64,000 nt of DNA, from contig JAPFFF010000049.1 in NCBI GenBank assembly GCA_039105265.1, positions 620,001-684,000 of the forward strand, in the 5' to 3' direction. Shown one piece after another: positions 1 to 11,751 of the stretch. The translations under genes and the position numbers were made by a program. Under the pieces are notes generated by a model, which had not been told where the DNA came from, did no database searches, and saw only the letters and a list, made by a program, of their open reading frames with translations. Position 1 is the stretch's first letter. Every line of letters starts with the position of its first letter. This stretch comes from Tritrichomonas musculus. Its lineage: Eukaryota; Parabasalia; Tritrichomonadida; Tritrichomonadidae.

Positions 1-2944
1 AAACTTTGAAGAATTATTACCAAAAGTGAACTCAAGTGCAAAGAAGATAGGCCATAGTGAGAATTCTTCATTATTATCCTCATAAAAGTACTTCCAGCGC
101 AATTTGTGTAGAATAAAATTAATTTTTCTTTAGGATTACTTATGAAATAGTTTAATTTTACAGTTTTAAGTGTTTATTAAATCACTTTTCTTTATTTGAA
201 AACCGTTCTTAATGCATATCAACAATAATAAGTAATAAAAAAATCTCTCAGTAATGGTAATAAAAACGTCTTTCAGTTGCAATTAAAATGGTTAAACTTT
301 AATAGTCTAATCCGAAAAATTTCTTTTGAACCTCTTCATTCATTTTTTTACGATTTGTTTTTTTCACTCCTTTAATCATGATTTGTTAAATTTGGTAACA
401 TTAACCTAACCTGAAAAAGATGTAATATGATTTTAATAGCTGATATTATTAAAATTGGCTTTCTTTCCAAAAGTTATGTAATAGTTGAAATGTTCAAAAT
501 TTTTATCATAATCTTTAAAGGACTTGATGCTCATATTTTATGCAGTTCTTTATCGACAAACCTCGGTGGTCTTTTATTCTTTTCAAGATTATGTAATAAT
601 TGTAATGAGGTAGATAGATATGACTTTATAAGTGTATGCTTGCAAAAGTTGATGGAATCTTCATAAGCATCTCAGAATCTTTTATTTTCTTATATGGAAA
701 AAATTTCCATATAAATTTATTCATATAATTAATAAAACTAATTTCTCAAAATATTAAAACTCTCATTTAATTCAAAATCTTTAACCTCAGATACTTCATT
801 TGTTTACTTACAAATGTATTGTTTCACATTTTTTCAGAAGCTAAACTTATTAACATTTCTTCGCATCTATAAAATGACATCGGCTTTTGTTCTCCGATGC
901 ATTCAGACTTTTTTGATATCATTATGCATTAAATCTCACAAAGTTAAACCAGTAGACTCACTATCGAGTAAATCACATTATAAAATCACATTCAAAACAA
1001 AATTCTCACCAGTAAAAACATTATAGACTTCATTTTAATCATGTTATTACTGGTTAAATCAGCGTCTCTATGAATTATATTATACCTAAAATGAGAGGCT
1101 TTTTGTGAAAACCATATAAATGGTTTATTTTTATATATAAAATTTATTCCGAATTGATATTGATGAAGATTTTCTTACAGAAGATGAATAAGATATCTAT
1201 ATTTGTAGAAAAAAACAATATTTAAAATGTATAAAAATCGAAAAAATAAGAATTATCTATAAAGATAAGAATCTTAATGGATTGAAAAAGGGTATGAAAA
1301 TGCAGGAGAATGCCTTCATTGAAAAATAATAGTAAATCAAAGAATTTTATGGCAGAAACATAATTAATCTCGATTTGACTATTATTATTAACCAATAACA
1401 TTGGTAAACATCACTTTTTTATATCATCTAAGATATATTTCAATGATTTAATTTATTTTCAGATTCTTTTATTTAGTTTTGCTGTTGTATATTCTCTATT
1501 ATTTGATGAATTAATGCATTTTTTTATATTTTTGTATGTATCATTGTAAATAAAAATTTTCATTTAATTTTATATATTAAATATAATATAAATTATGTTT
1601 ATTCTTTTATATTTTCATCATTTTTTGAATTTAATAATTTAAATTAAAAGATAATGATAGTTTTTTTTTACTCAAAAAATTGAATTGTTTTATTTAAAAC
1701 TTTTTGTTAAATATTTATTCAAATATATATTTCACTTATTTTCTCATTTAAAATAAATTATTTCTATTAAAAAATATTTCAGTGATAATATACCTAATAT
1801 ATAGAATAAAATTTTCAATTTTTATGATTAAAAAATGAAATTTATGAGATAAATCATCTTGATTATTATTAATTTCATTATTTTATCAAAATTACATGCA
1901 TTTCAATCATTTATATTATTATATTTCATTGCAAAATATTACTTTTGAGAATAAATTCCTTTCAAAAAAACTAATATGAAATTTGAGCCAAAAAGTCAGA
2001 ATAAAATGGAATTTTACAATTAAAAGATGACTATATGATAACAAAGAATAAATAGACCAAATAATTCTTATTATTATTATTATACTTCAAATATTCAATT
2101 TGAAATTACAAAGTTATTTCTGAATAAATAGTTATAATATATTTAAAAAGGAGATATAATGAAAAATTCAGAGTATAATAGCATTTCAAACTTATTGATC
2201 AATTTAATGAATAATGATCTCAATTAAATACCCAAAATATATATAATTTTGCTTTAAATAAAATTTTTAATTTATTTGAATTTATATAGTTGGAATTAAT
2301 AATGGTCTTTGCATATATTAAATGAAATATTCATATTTTATTTGTGACCATATTCCTCTCACAATTTTATTCTATTCAATTTATTTCTGAGAAAATAAAA
2401 TATTTAAATATTAAAGAATAAAAAGAAAAAGAAATATATTTTGGCATTTATGCTTTTAATGTTAACATAATATAAATATTGCTGGTTTTGATGCGAAAAA
2501 TTTTTATGCTTAAATAATTCTTTGATTATGTATTTTTTGGAATGATTATTGCATGATAGGAGCTCAGATATTTTTTGTATGACTATTTGTAAAGGAATAT
2601 ATATATTTTTGTAAACTTTAATATATAGCATTTTTCGAAATCTTTAATTTGATTATAATTTCGCATAAAAATGCATAATTTCATTTTCAAAAACTAAGTT
2701 ATATTTATTTATAATCGAAATTCCTGGAAATGATTGAATTTTATGAACCTTAATTATATCCAATTTTGATTTTTTTAAATTTTTTAAGTATTACGGATTA
2801 TGATTTAAAAAATGAATTGATATCTTTATATTCATAATTTATTTTTAAATTTAGTTTTTATATTTTGTTGAATTTTAATTTCAATTTCAATTATTTTATC
2901 ATTCAAATTTTTTTGGGTATTTTTGTCCAATTCAAATTTCCAAA
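1..2944. other. AT-rich region with no gene seen
   Basis: This stretch is roughly 80% A+T with many short runs of A and T. The only open frames are under 80 codons, rich in Ile, Lys, Phe and Asn, and lack any recognisable motif, which is what AT-rich non-coding DNA gives by chance. I saw no tRNA, rRNA or long repeat in it. Confidence 0.6.
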
Positions 2945-3068
2945 TTGAATGAAAAACTAGTGTTTTTGTCCAATCGAATTTTATATGGACAAAAGTACCT
3001 TCTCAAAAATAAAAAATTGAATACCAACGTAAAAATTGAGTTGGTTTTTTTGTCCTATCCCCCAAAAT

Positions 3069-3069
<1 letters not shown>

Positions 3070-3135
<66 letters not shown>
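3070..3135. repeat. Long poly-A tract, left
   Basis: About 66 consecutive A bases lie directly against the left arm of a 165-bp inverted repeat. A second run of about 57 A lies on the outer side of the right arm, also as A on the + strand. Runs this long are prone to assembly and sequencing length error. Confidence 0.9.
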
Positions 3136-3138
<3 letters not shown>

Positions 3139-3300
3139 GATAAATCAAAAACGCCTATTCAATTTTTTTCCAACTACTCAATTTTTCACTTTTTCTAAAG
3201 GCGTTTTTGATCAATATTTTTTAAAAAAATCAAAAACGCCACATTTGACCTTCTGCCAGGTAAAATTAAAAAACTCGTTTTTTCAAAAACGCCAGGTTTT
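3136..3300 (+). repeat. Inverted-repeat left arm, array of the word CAAAAACGCC
   Basis: The arm contains the word TCAAAAACGCC or its complement GGCGTTTTTGA at least four times at irregular spacing (near 3147, 3199, 3228 and 3285), separated by T-rich DNA. The arm begins GGGG right after the poly-A run. The right arm at 8741-8905 is the same sequence inverted. No coding function is apparent; the lysine-rich frame running through the A tract is an artefact of the homopolymer. Confidence 0.85.
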
Positions 3301-3655
3301 AAAAAAACAATTATAAATTTTAATGCAATTTAGAAAAATAAATTATTTTGTTACCGGTATTTTTTTAAGATCATTTTTAATCTTTGGGAGAAATATTTTA
3401 AAAATTGGGAATAATCGACATATGATATAAAGATATTAGATTCAAAAAATAAATTATATCAAGTATAAATGATAATATTTATTGAATATTACATGAAAAT
3501 CAACTAGGCTGACTTTGAGTAAATTTTGAAGAAATTCATTTTAATGGGTTATTATATCTTTTAAATGGAAAATATAAAAAAAGAAAATTTTGCAATATTT
3601 TGGTTATAATGAAGCTTGATTATCAAAATATTATAATAGAATTAAAAAAAGCGTA

Positions 3656-4428
3656 CAGCTGTTTCGGAAATAGATTAGAATTTTTTGGAAATAAAATAGT
3701 ATGATTTGAATGGTTTATAAAACCGCTAAAAAATTTTTGGAAATAAAATATTTTTTTTTGGAAATAAAATAGTGAACGATTATTTTGCATTCAATTTCCA
3801 ATATTTTTGTTGTTGAAAAACATATAAATCAGAAGCAAATATTAATTACATCTAAATAATCCTTTGCCAATTTATTATATTTTGCCAGATGTTATTAAAA
3901 AGAAACTTTATATTTGATATTTCACCGATTGCATAATATCTTTTTTAAATTATATCCTGGATAAAACAAAAAGAAAATTTCTTTTCATATTCGATATAAT
4001 AATCAATAATAATCATAAATAAAGTGATTTTTTCATTAATGAAAGAGTTTTTTCAAATTATACATTATCATCAATTTTCATATTAAAAATCATAAAAAAT
4101 GCATAATTGTCAATAAATTGAAGATTTTATTGAGTAATTTTGGATGAAAACAATATTTCAGTAATATCATATTAAAAAAACAATAACATACTCTATGTTT
4201 CATATTGAACAGTTAAAAACAAAACTCGTGTATATATTAGCATAATAATGTGTAAAACGCCATAAAATTTCTTTAATCTATCTTTTAATTCTGTTTTTAA
4301 GTATGATAAAATTGAATATAAAATGATCGTTCCTATTTTATTTCCAAAAAAAAATATTTAATTTCCAAAAAAATAAAACGGTTACTATTTTATTTCCAAA
4401 AAATTCTAATCTATTTCCGAAACAGCTG
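3656..4428. mobile_element. Mariner-like MITE with TA target duplication
   Basis: The ends are inverted repeats beginning CAGCTGTTTCGGAAATAGAT, matching over about 45 bp and then more loosely to about 120 bp, through words such as TTTTTGGAAATAAAATA. Both ends are flanked by TA (3654-3655 and 4429-4430), the target duplication typical of Tc1/mariner transposons. The 773-bp interior has no open frame of note, so this is a non-autonomous copy. It lies inside the larger 3136-8905 segment. Assignment to the mariner superfamily rests only on the TA duplication and terminal repeats. Confidence 0.7.
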
Positions 4429-4430
4429 TA

Positions 4431-6150
4431 TTTTGGAAATTATTTGAAATTTCCAAAAAATTGTTTCTTTTTAATAAATTGTATATGATTGCGTTTTTAT
4501 CAACATATAATATCGAATTCCAAGTGAAATATAGCTTTTTATATATTAAATTTTATATATAAAATGGTTTTGTTTTTATGTTTTATTTTTCATAATATAA
4601 ATCTATTTTTAATTGTTTATTTTTTATTTATATTTATATTTATTTCCGGTAAAGTATTCATATTCATAATATATTAAGATATTGATACATTTTAATTTGA
4701 AAAGGTTATTTTTTTTATTAACAATATTTCAAAGAAAATTTTGAATTAACAATTAAAGTATCATAAATTTGATATAATAAGTATTAAATATAGTGTAATA
4801 TGTATATTTGTATAATATATTTTATATAATAATTATAATATATATTAATACCTATATTAAATGTTATTTAATAAGATATTTTAATTTTATATTTTGAATA
4901 ATTTTTGCCGCTAAAGTCAATCTACCCATATTTGAGAAGGGAAAAATTGAGAAGATTCTGAGGAATAATTGTGGTTATTCACAAGCATTGATACATAATA
5001 AAATTTAAATATCTCTAAATATTTTTTGAATAAGTTTTTTTTTTGATCAATAATACTTTAAAAACAGTATCATTAAATTTTACAATAGGTTAAAAAATGA
5101 AAATACTTTTTTTTTTAGATGAAATAAGATGATTTTGTAAATATATAATTAATAAGGCTTTAATCCAAAATTATCAATTTTATTTTCACTTATAATATAT
5201 AATTACGCGAAAAATATTTTATTTATTAAAGAATTCATGAAATTTAAATGAAAATCCTTTGCTTTCCTTTATATAAAAAAGATTTACTTAACTTAATAAG
5301 ATTATCAACTATATTTCTATGCAAATATTATTATCATTTATAATTTTATGAATTTAATTAGTTTTGAAAAGTTTGAAATTACAATACATTTTTGATCTTC
5401 ACATGATATTTGGTAAAACAACAGTTATGTAATATTATTCTCATATATATTCCTGTTAAAATGATATTATTCAGATAATTGACTAAAATATATAATCATC
5501 TCGATAATTTAGATAAATTGAAGATATATATTAAAAATATAACTATTGTTATTTATATATATGCCTAATATCAAATTAAATAATAATAATAATATAATTT
5601 TTAATGAGAAATTTATGTTTTCATTCAAAAAATAAATTGAGAGCTTTATAAGATTGACCTAAAAATATAAATATATGAATATGTATATTATTTTAGCATA
5701 ATTTAAACATATAATTGATATGTATCCAATCACATATATATATATAATATATTTAAATTTTAAAATTTCAAAGGAGAAACTAATAGAAAATACTATTTTA
5801 TTACTTTTTTAAAACATTACATAAAAAATATATAATAATATCATGAATCTCCATGTAAACAAAAAAATAACTTAGTTTTGATTCATGTATATTCGTTCTA
5901 TTGTACTTTCTCTTTTATATTAGCATAAATGAATGATATTCATGTCATTCTGAATATATATTACCTTAAATTTGAGATATGCAAACACTTTTTTTGTATT
6001 GATTCTTTATATTTCAACATGAAGAAGAAAAAACTGATGGTGACCAAAATAGTGCAAGTATGTTCATTATATATAATATAGTTATGAATGTTATAAAGAC
6101 TACAATTTAATTTTTTCCCATCATAATAATGAGCGAATTAAAAACTCTTT
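4431..6150. other. AT-rich interval, nothing seen
   Basis: Very AT-rich DNA with short A/T runs and dinucleotide patches (for example TATATA near 5740). No credible open frame, RNA gene or repeat pair was found by eye. Confidence 0.5.
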
Positions 6151-6179
6151 ATATATACTTAAGGCATGCAAAAGGAAGA

Positions 6180-6840
6180 TATTATTGGTATAATTGGAAG
6201 GGTAATTATTAGAAAGTACTTCTTGAGGGGTGAAATTATAAAAGATAAAAAATTAAGCTAAGGGCAATGGTTATGATGTTGGTATTTGATTTTAAAGATA
6301 TTGGGATTTTATGTATGAAATTGATAAGTATAGAAAAATACCGCCTAACAAGAATTAATGGCAATATGGGCTGAGGTTGCTATTTCCCCTAGCCTATACT
6401 TCTTCTCCACAAGTTCAGCTTCACGAATCTTATTTAAGAATACTCCAAAAGCTCACACTCCTAAAAAAAAAAAAAAAAAAAAAAAATGTTTTATAAAAAG
6501 TAGGCGCACAATTGAGGCATCTTTAAAAGTCATGAATATACAATATAATAAAAAATAGAATAATTTCTCAAACTAAAGTGTCAATTGGGACATTATTATC
6601 ATGTATTTATCTAAAAGATTTTGTTGGAGTATTAAGCATTAGTCTAGCGTTAGAAAAAAAAGAGTATCATTATGATGAATACCTTTGTTTATTTGATCTA
6701 AAAGCCAAGAAATGGAGAATATTGTAAGCTAGCAATACTAAATATATATCAAGAAGTCAGCAAAAGCATAAATATTTTATAAATTTCATTGCTTTTCTTT
6801 TTGGAGGAAAAGAGATAATATGATTTTGAGATAGTAAGAG
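6180..6840 (+). pseudogene. Decayed kelch-repeat gene (host)
   Basis: Pieces of a kelch-type beta-propeller protein can be read on the + strand in different frames. Near 6682-6735 the frame reads YDEYLCLFDLKAKKWRIL, the usual kelch strand pattern with a Trp, followed by a stop. Near 6785-6820 it reads NFIAFLFGGKEII, with the Gly-Gly of a kelch blade, again followed by a stop. Further weak similarity lies upstream (6240-6460), interrupted by an A run. Trichomonads have large families of kelch proteins, so a dead host copy is plausible. The identification rests on short motifs only. Confidence 0.35.
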
Positions 6841-7407
6841 ATTGCGCGCTTTGGACTTTTTTGCAGTTTGAACATTTTTAGAAGCTTATTTAACCGGATT
6901 TCTCAAAAAGTAAATTGAATACAACAATAGATAAACTTTTTCAATACAAATTGCACTATATAACAGCCTGTAAGCCAAAAATTCAAGCTTTAGTGAAATA
7001 ATACATTATACATTTTATAAAAAGTATAATATATTCATTTATATATATATATATTATTTTGTTATTTTATTTTATCAGAAATTCGTTTAATTTTTCTCAA
7101 AATATCTAAGTTTTTTTTCTTTTTTTTTTGGCTTTCACAAAAAATTGAGAATAATGTTTGAATATTTGTATACATATTGAAATTATAAATCATGATTATC
7201 CTTATTTATGCTTAAAAATATCAATTTAAAGTTAAATTATAATTTTAGCAAACATGTTCATATATGATTATATTATTGAACCGCGAGAACTCTTTTGACT
7301 TATTGATATAGCTGACTTTTTTTCAATAAGACACTCATTTTTTTAAGGAAATTTTTATGAATAATATATATATTCATTAAAATCAAAAATTTAACAAATA
7401 ACTCGCT

Positions 7408-7794
7408 TTGCAGCAAAAAGATAGATATTTCAAAAAAATCATTTGTTTTTCGAAAAAAGTAAAAAACAAATATATCTCAAAAAATAAAAGTATTTATGTT
7501 TTTATTTTTATAATTTATCCTTATTATAATATTTATATTTTAGATTATATTTTAATCATTTCTTACTTTTCAATAAAGAAGGATAAAATTATTTTTATAT
7601 CAAATCAATCTTATACTACATTCAAAAAAATCAATGTGATTTCACAAAATTGTATTAAATTTGTTTATATTTTAACCTTTATTTATGTTTTGATTTTTCT
7701 TCTAGTTTTACTTTGGAAAATAGGTTATTCTCATGAAGAATACCAAGATAATGCTTTTTTATTGGGTTCCGAATATAATTCTAAACGTTTTTAA
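7408..7794 (+). CDS. Doubtful open frame with two hydrophobic stretches
   Basis: A 128-codon frame without a convincing ATG; it would begin at TTG. It encodes two hydrophobic stretches (about residues 30-57 and 85-105) and a polar tail containing HEEYQDN. The tail looks more protein-like than the rest, so this may be the end of a decayed membrane protein. Equally, it may be chance coding in AT-rich DNA, where Ile, Phe and Tyr codons abound. I do not recognise a family. Confidence 0.15.
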   Translation: MQQKDRYFKKIICFSKKVKNKYISKNKSIYVFIFIIYPYYNIYILDYILIISYFSIKKDKIIFISNQSYTTFKKINVISQNCIKFVYILTFIYVLIFLLVLLWKIGYSHEEYQDNAFLLGSEYNSKRF

Positions 7795-8740
7795 ATGCGT
7801 TTAGGTTTTTTTTTTACAATTCTACGAAATAAACATGTTTATCTATTTGGTATTTTATTAATATGCGCATTTACTATCTATTTTGCATTATAATACGTTT
7901 AGTTTTTTGATCAAAAAATTTTAATATCGTTTAAAGTTATAAATTCTTAACAAATAATAAATCTTTATTTACCCCCTTCTTTAAAGGGTTTTACATTTCT
8001 AGTAATTTTTTATTGGTTTGGCTGAATAATTATCAAAAACTGAAAACACAAAATTTCATAAAGCAGTCATTATTTTTTTAATTTATGAAAAGCATATATT
8101 TAGAAAACAAATAATTCCTCATGTTATTTTGTGTAAAAAAAAAGATAATTCATAAAAAAAATGATTTTATTTATTTCACAATTTTTCAATGCATTCAATT
8201 TTTTTTCTATGAAAATAAAAACATTTTTATATCTTTAATTTCTCCAATAAAAGGCATAAGATATAAATAAATTACCAAAGTGCATCCATTTGTTTAATAT
8301 GCTTCATTAAGATCATTTATTATTGAAAAATTTTTTTATGAATTTAAAGTACCTATTTGAACATTTTCTACAAAATTTAATTTGCATATTGATACTTATT
8401 GGAAAATATAACACACATATACATTTAAAGAATAAATTAAATCTTCTTTTTCAAAATCTGATAATTATTTGATCCTTAATAATAATATATTTTATTTAAA
8501 TTTTCGCTTTTATTGATTATATAAATAATATAAATGAAAAAATATATGTGAAAACATAAAAATAGAGTTTTTTTAAAAAGTCATATATTTACTGATTTTG
8601 AGTTTTTGTTGAAAATAAACTAAAAAACACATTCATTTAAAATATAATTTTTATATATTAATTTCATTTTTTAATAATAGATATTTATTTTTTTTAATGC
8701 AATATAAATGTTCTAATATTTTTTTTTTTGAATGAAAATA

Positions 8741-8904
8741 AAAACCTGGCGTTTTTGAAAAAACGAGTTTTTTAATTTTACCTGGCAGAAGGTCAAATGT
8801 GGCGTTTTTGATTTTTTTAAAAAATATTGATCAAAAACGCCTTTAGAAAAAGTGAAAAATTGAGTAGTTGGAAAAAAATTGAATAGGCGTTTTTGATTTT
8901 TCCC

Positions 8905-8905
<1 letters not shown>
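8741..8905 (-). repeat. Inverted-repeat right arm, array of the word CAAAAACGCC
   Basis: Reverse complement of 3136-3300 over 165 bp. It ends CCCC and abuts a run of about 57 A bases at 8906-8962. The near-identity of the two arms 5.4 kb apart suggests a recent insertion, duplication or gene conversion. Confidence 0.85.

Positions 8906-8962
<57 letters not shown>
8906..8962. repeat. Long poly-A tract, right
   Basis: About 57 consecutive A bases on the + strand, directly outside the right inverted-repeat arm. It mirrors the tract at 3070-3135 in position but has the same strand polarity, so it is not part of the inverted repeat. Confidence 0.9.
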
Positions 8963-8967
<5 letters not shown>

Positions 8968-9078
8968 AAAACTAAAAAAATTTTCTTCTATTTCTTTTTT
9001 TTTAATAAGTTAATTTTATTTTGTGTCAATTTTTGAAAAAATCGCATTAATATGTTATCTTATAGAAGTAATTTTGCT

Positions 9079-9390
9079 CCACTTGAATGTCGAAATGGCT
9101 CCACTTGAATGTCGCTATGGCTCCACTTGAATGTCGTGGCCATTCAATTTAAAAATAAAAATATCTTGGAAAATTCTATATTAACCCACAAATATTATAT
9201 TAAAATTAGTATCTTTATTGGCCAAAAATTATTAGTATATCTTTGCTAAAAATGCAACTTTTTTGAATGTGTGCAACCAGATAAATATAGAAAATATGCC
9301 GCTGGGAAATTGAATGCCCTTTCAAAAAGTCCGATCATAAAATTGAATTGGACGCCACTTGAATGTCGTTAAGACGCCACTTGAATGTCG
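9079..9390. repeat. Array of the 14-base word CCACTTGAATGTCG
   Basis: The word occurs five times in the same orientation, at 9079, 9101, 9123, 9355 and 9377. The first three form a 22-bp tandem array and the last two are also 22 bp apart. The linkers vary (GGCT or GACG precede the word). Between the clusters is unrelated DNA. The pattern of one private word repeated in clusters recurs elsewhere in this window with different words. No function is known. Confidence 0.85.
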
Positions 9391-9890
9391 CAACCTGTAG
9401 AATTTTTTGAGCGGTAACTTTTCTGAGGAGAAAAATTCAATTATTATTTTACTAGGCTTTTGTGCCCATATAAAAAAGTGTCCATTTAAATTCAAAAAGT
9501 GAGCTCTGGATACAAAATTTTGTTCGTTATTATTTGAGAACTTTTGAGTGTCCAAAATATCCATTTGGACACATTTATTTCAATTTTGGATACACTCTTA
9601 ATTTTCAATTAATTAATTCCAATGAATTAAATGGATATTTGATCGTCGTGGTTAAAAAATAAATGAGATTGTAAATACTATTATACATAAATATTTATTT
9701 ATATTGTTTAATATTTTTATTAATTTATTATTTAATCTATGTTATAATATTATTTATTTGATTTGTAAATTACAAATTCTTAAATTTTATTCAATATATT
9801 ATAATATTTTTTATATTTTTTTTTTATTTTAAAAAAATGTTTTTATATATTTATATAGTAATGAAATTATGAAGAAATAATACATATAAT

Positions 9891-9972
9891 AGTAGTATAT
9901 ACTAGTCGGTTTCCGCGGGGCACGGCTGCCCACACGTCAACACGAACTAGTTAAAAAAAAAAAAAAAAAAAA
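9891..9972. other. GC-rich island beside AGTAGTATATACT and an A run
   Basis: A roughly 43-base segment (9906-9948) is about 65% G+C in a region that is otherwise about 20% G+C. It is bracketed by ACTAGT at 9901-9906 and AACTAGTT at 9945-9952 and is followed by about 22 A bases. Directly before it is AGTAGTATATACT, which resembles the Maverick termini seen at 27028 and 28057. It may be a relic of a Maverick end or the tail of a short retroposon. I cannot decide between these. Confidence 0.35.
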
Positions 9973-11656
9973 AGGGATTAAATTTATAGACCTGGTCTAC
10001 AGACCGGAAACTTTTTCAGAGGATAAATGGTCGAATTTATGGATCCAAATTTCTCAAAAAAAAAAGTTTAAACAAAATGAACAAATTGAAAATAAAATAA
10101 AATATAATAATAAATTAATAGATTCCTTAAAAAGTCCCAAGTTCCTTCATTTACGAAATTAAAAAAAGAATTCCGCCCAGCAAAAATATAAAAATTTGCC
10201 TGCATCTGATGATCAACTTTTTGTAAATAGCTATTAGGCAGGGATTATAGCAATCTGATTCTATGTACACAATTATGCTTTTGAAAAAATTGAGGTCCAA
10301 TTTTAAAAGCTGTAAAATATAAAATAGTTTATGAGCATGGAATAATTCCTGCAGCAGTTGGTGATGTTACATATTATTAAGAGTTCTGATATACCGTTAA
10401 AAAAATCATGGTATTAATATCGATACATTTTTCAATATATCAAATGAAGCAATTTTCAATGATAAAAGATTTAAATTCTAAATGAATAGAAGTTAAATAA
10501 ATTAAAAAACACATATTGCATTACCATAATATGCAAATAAAGATATGAAGATAAATGTGTTTTTGAAATGAACGATTAAAGAGCGTAATCTGGTAGAGCA
10601 GTATGTGTAATTAACTGCCCAAATTAAAGAGGAGCTTTAAGAAGAAAAATTATCTTCTGAAAAAAAATTGTAGATAAATTAAAAAAATATGTTGAAACGA
10701 TCTATTTGTATTTGATTAAATACTACGGATTTGGGCCTATCCATTTAAATTTAAGTTCAGATACACAAAATTTGACTTTTTTTAGTCAATCAATTGACCG
10801 CTTGAAAATCATTAAAACGTGCATGCATTATTATTTTCATAGAATAGTCGCAGGTGACCACAAGTAGTTTACTTTGAAATATATTTCAGTTGGAATATGC
10901 AGAATTCTTCATAGAAATGAAAAAAAGATTGTAACACTTATATTGGATCATCATAAATTTATTATTATAGATCTTATGCTACAAGATACTACTGTATTTA
11001 TCTACAAAAACATTATTATAAATAAAAATTTTGCCAAATCAAATATTGCCACAATATATTTATTAGATATGAAAATGATTAGGCTGTATGCTCTAAACGT
11101 CATCCCAGACATAACCTCATATATTGATATCATTAAGGCCATACAATTTTTCATTATTTATTTTGGTATTTTTTGTCAATATTCCAAAAACTGGCGTGGG
11201 TTAAAAGAAGGAACCATATGACAAAAGTCTGGACATATAAATAAATAAAAATTGCTAGAAAACTCCACTTAATTATGTATATTTGATTGTACTTTGTCAT
11301 AATGCGTATCTTGAAGTGCCTCGTAGAATCAGAAGGAGTATTATATATATATTATATCAATATGATAAACATGACTTCCAAGAATTTGTTCAATGTCCAC
11401 TAGATTAATTTTGTTCTATCTGTAAATGAGATTTGTTCTTTTAAAAGGTTGACAATAAAATTTCGAAAAAGCAACTAGAACTTCAAAAAGATAATGACAC
11501 TATATTCTTATTAATTAAAATGCAAGGCTGATTTAGAATTTTAAACACTAAGAACATAAAACTCAAAGATATAAAAACATTTAATATTACATTTATCAAA
11601 GACTCCTAGGTGATATAATTGGTGTGGTTAAGTTTGGGTAGCCATTTAAGGCACAC
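9973..11656. other. Intergenic DNA with possible decayed coding sequence
   Basis: This interval is less AT-rich than the first 9 kb. A 115-codon frame at 10874-11221 (+) lacks a good ATG. In it and just upstream, short stretches such as ISVGICRILHRN and LDHHKFIIIDL faintly resemble protein-kinase motifs (the HRD and DFG regions), but the match is too weak to call. I see no intact gene, RNA or long repeat here. Confidence 0.3.
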
Positions 11657-11661
11657 AATGT

Positions 11662-11746
11662 AGTAGTTAAGTATAGGCTGGGATTCGTACCTCTCGAAGC
11701 GTGTAGGCTGGGGTGAGGTACAAATCACAGCCTATACTTAACTACT
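11662..11746. mobile_element. 85-bp foldback insertion with Maverick-like ends
   Basis: The element is almost a single hairpin. Its arms begin AGTAGTTAAGTATAGGCTG and match over 31 bp with two mismatches. It is flanked by the 5-bp direct repeat AATGT (11657-11661 and 11747-11751), a target duplication of the same length as that of Maverick B (caaga). The AGTAGT...ACTACT ends and the inner GTAGGCTGG-type word also recall the 44-bp hairpin at the tip of B's terminal repeats. It has no coding capacity and would have to be moved by enzymes of another element. Confidence 0.75.
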
Positions 11747-11751
11747 AATGT

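Larger units (their letters stand above)
3136..8905. mobile_element. Putative 5.8-kb element bounded by 165-bp inverted repeats
   Basis: The segments 3136-3300 and 8741-8905 are near-perfect reverse complements (one or two mismatches near the outer end). Both outer flanks are poly-A on the + strand, which would fit insertion of a unit into an A tract with the tract duplicated on each side. The interior holds a MITE, a decayed kelch-like gene and AT-rich DNA, but no transposase that I can recognise. It could be a non-autonomous transposon, or simply two oppositely oriented copies of a small repeat that each sit beside A runs. The family is unknown. Confidence 0.4.

Noticed and set aside
427-2631. 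Several frames of 60-80 codons
   Set aside because: AT-rich composition gives such frames by chance; no motifs, no consistent promoter context.
2945-3316. A 123-codon frame with a long poly-lysine stretch across the A run
   Set aside because: The lysines come from a homopolymer and the rest is the AAAAACGCC repeat; no sign of selection as a protein.
5735-5760. TATATA-rich patches as promoters or origins
   Set aside because: Such patches are everywhere in the region and carry no specific information.
9322-9564. An 80-codon minus-strand frame
   Set aside because: It overlaps the CCACTTGAATGTCG array and repeat phrases shared with 41.9 kb, so it is repeat-derived.
10874-11221. Weak protein-kinase resemblance
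   Set aside because: Only a few motif-like residues match and the frame lacks a good start; kept as an unassigned interval.
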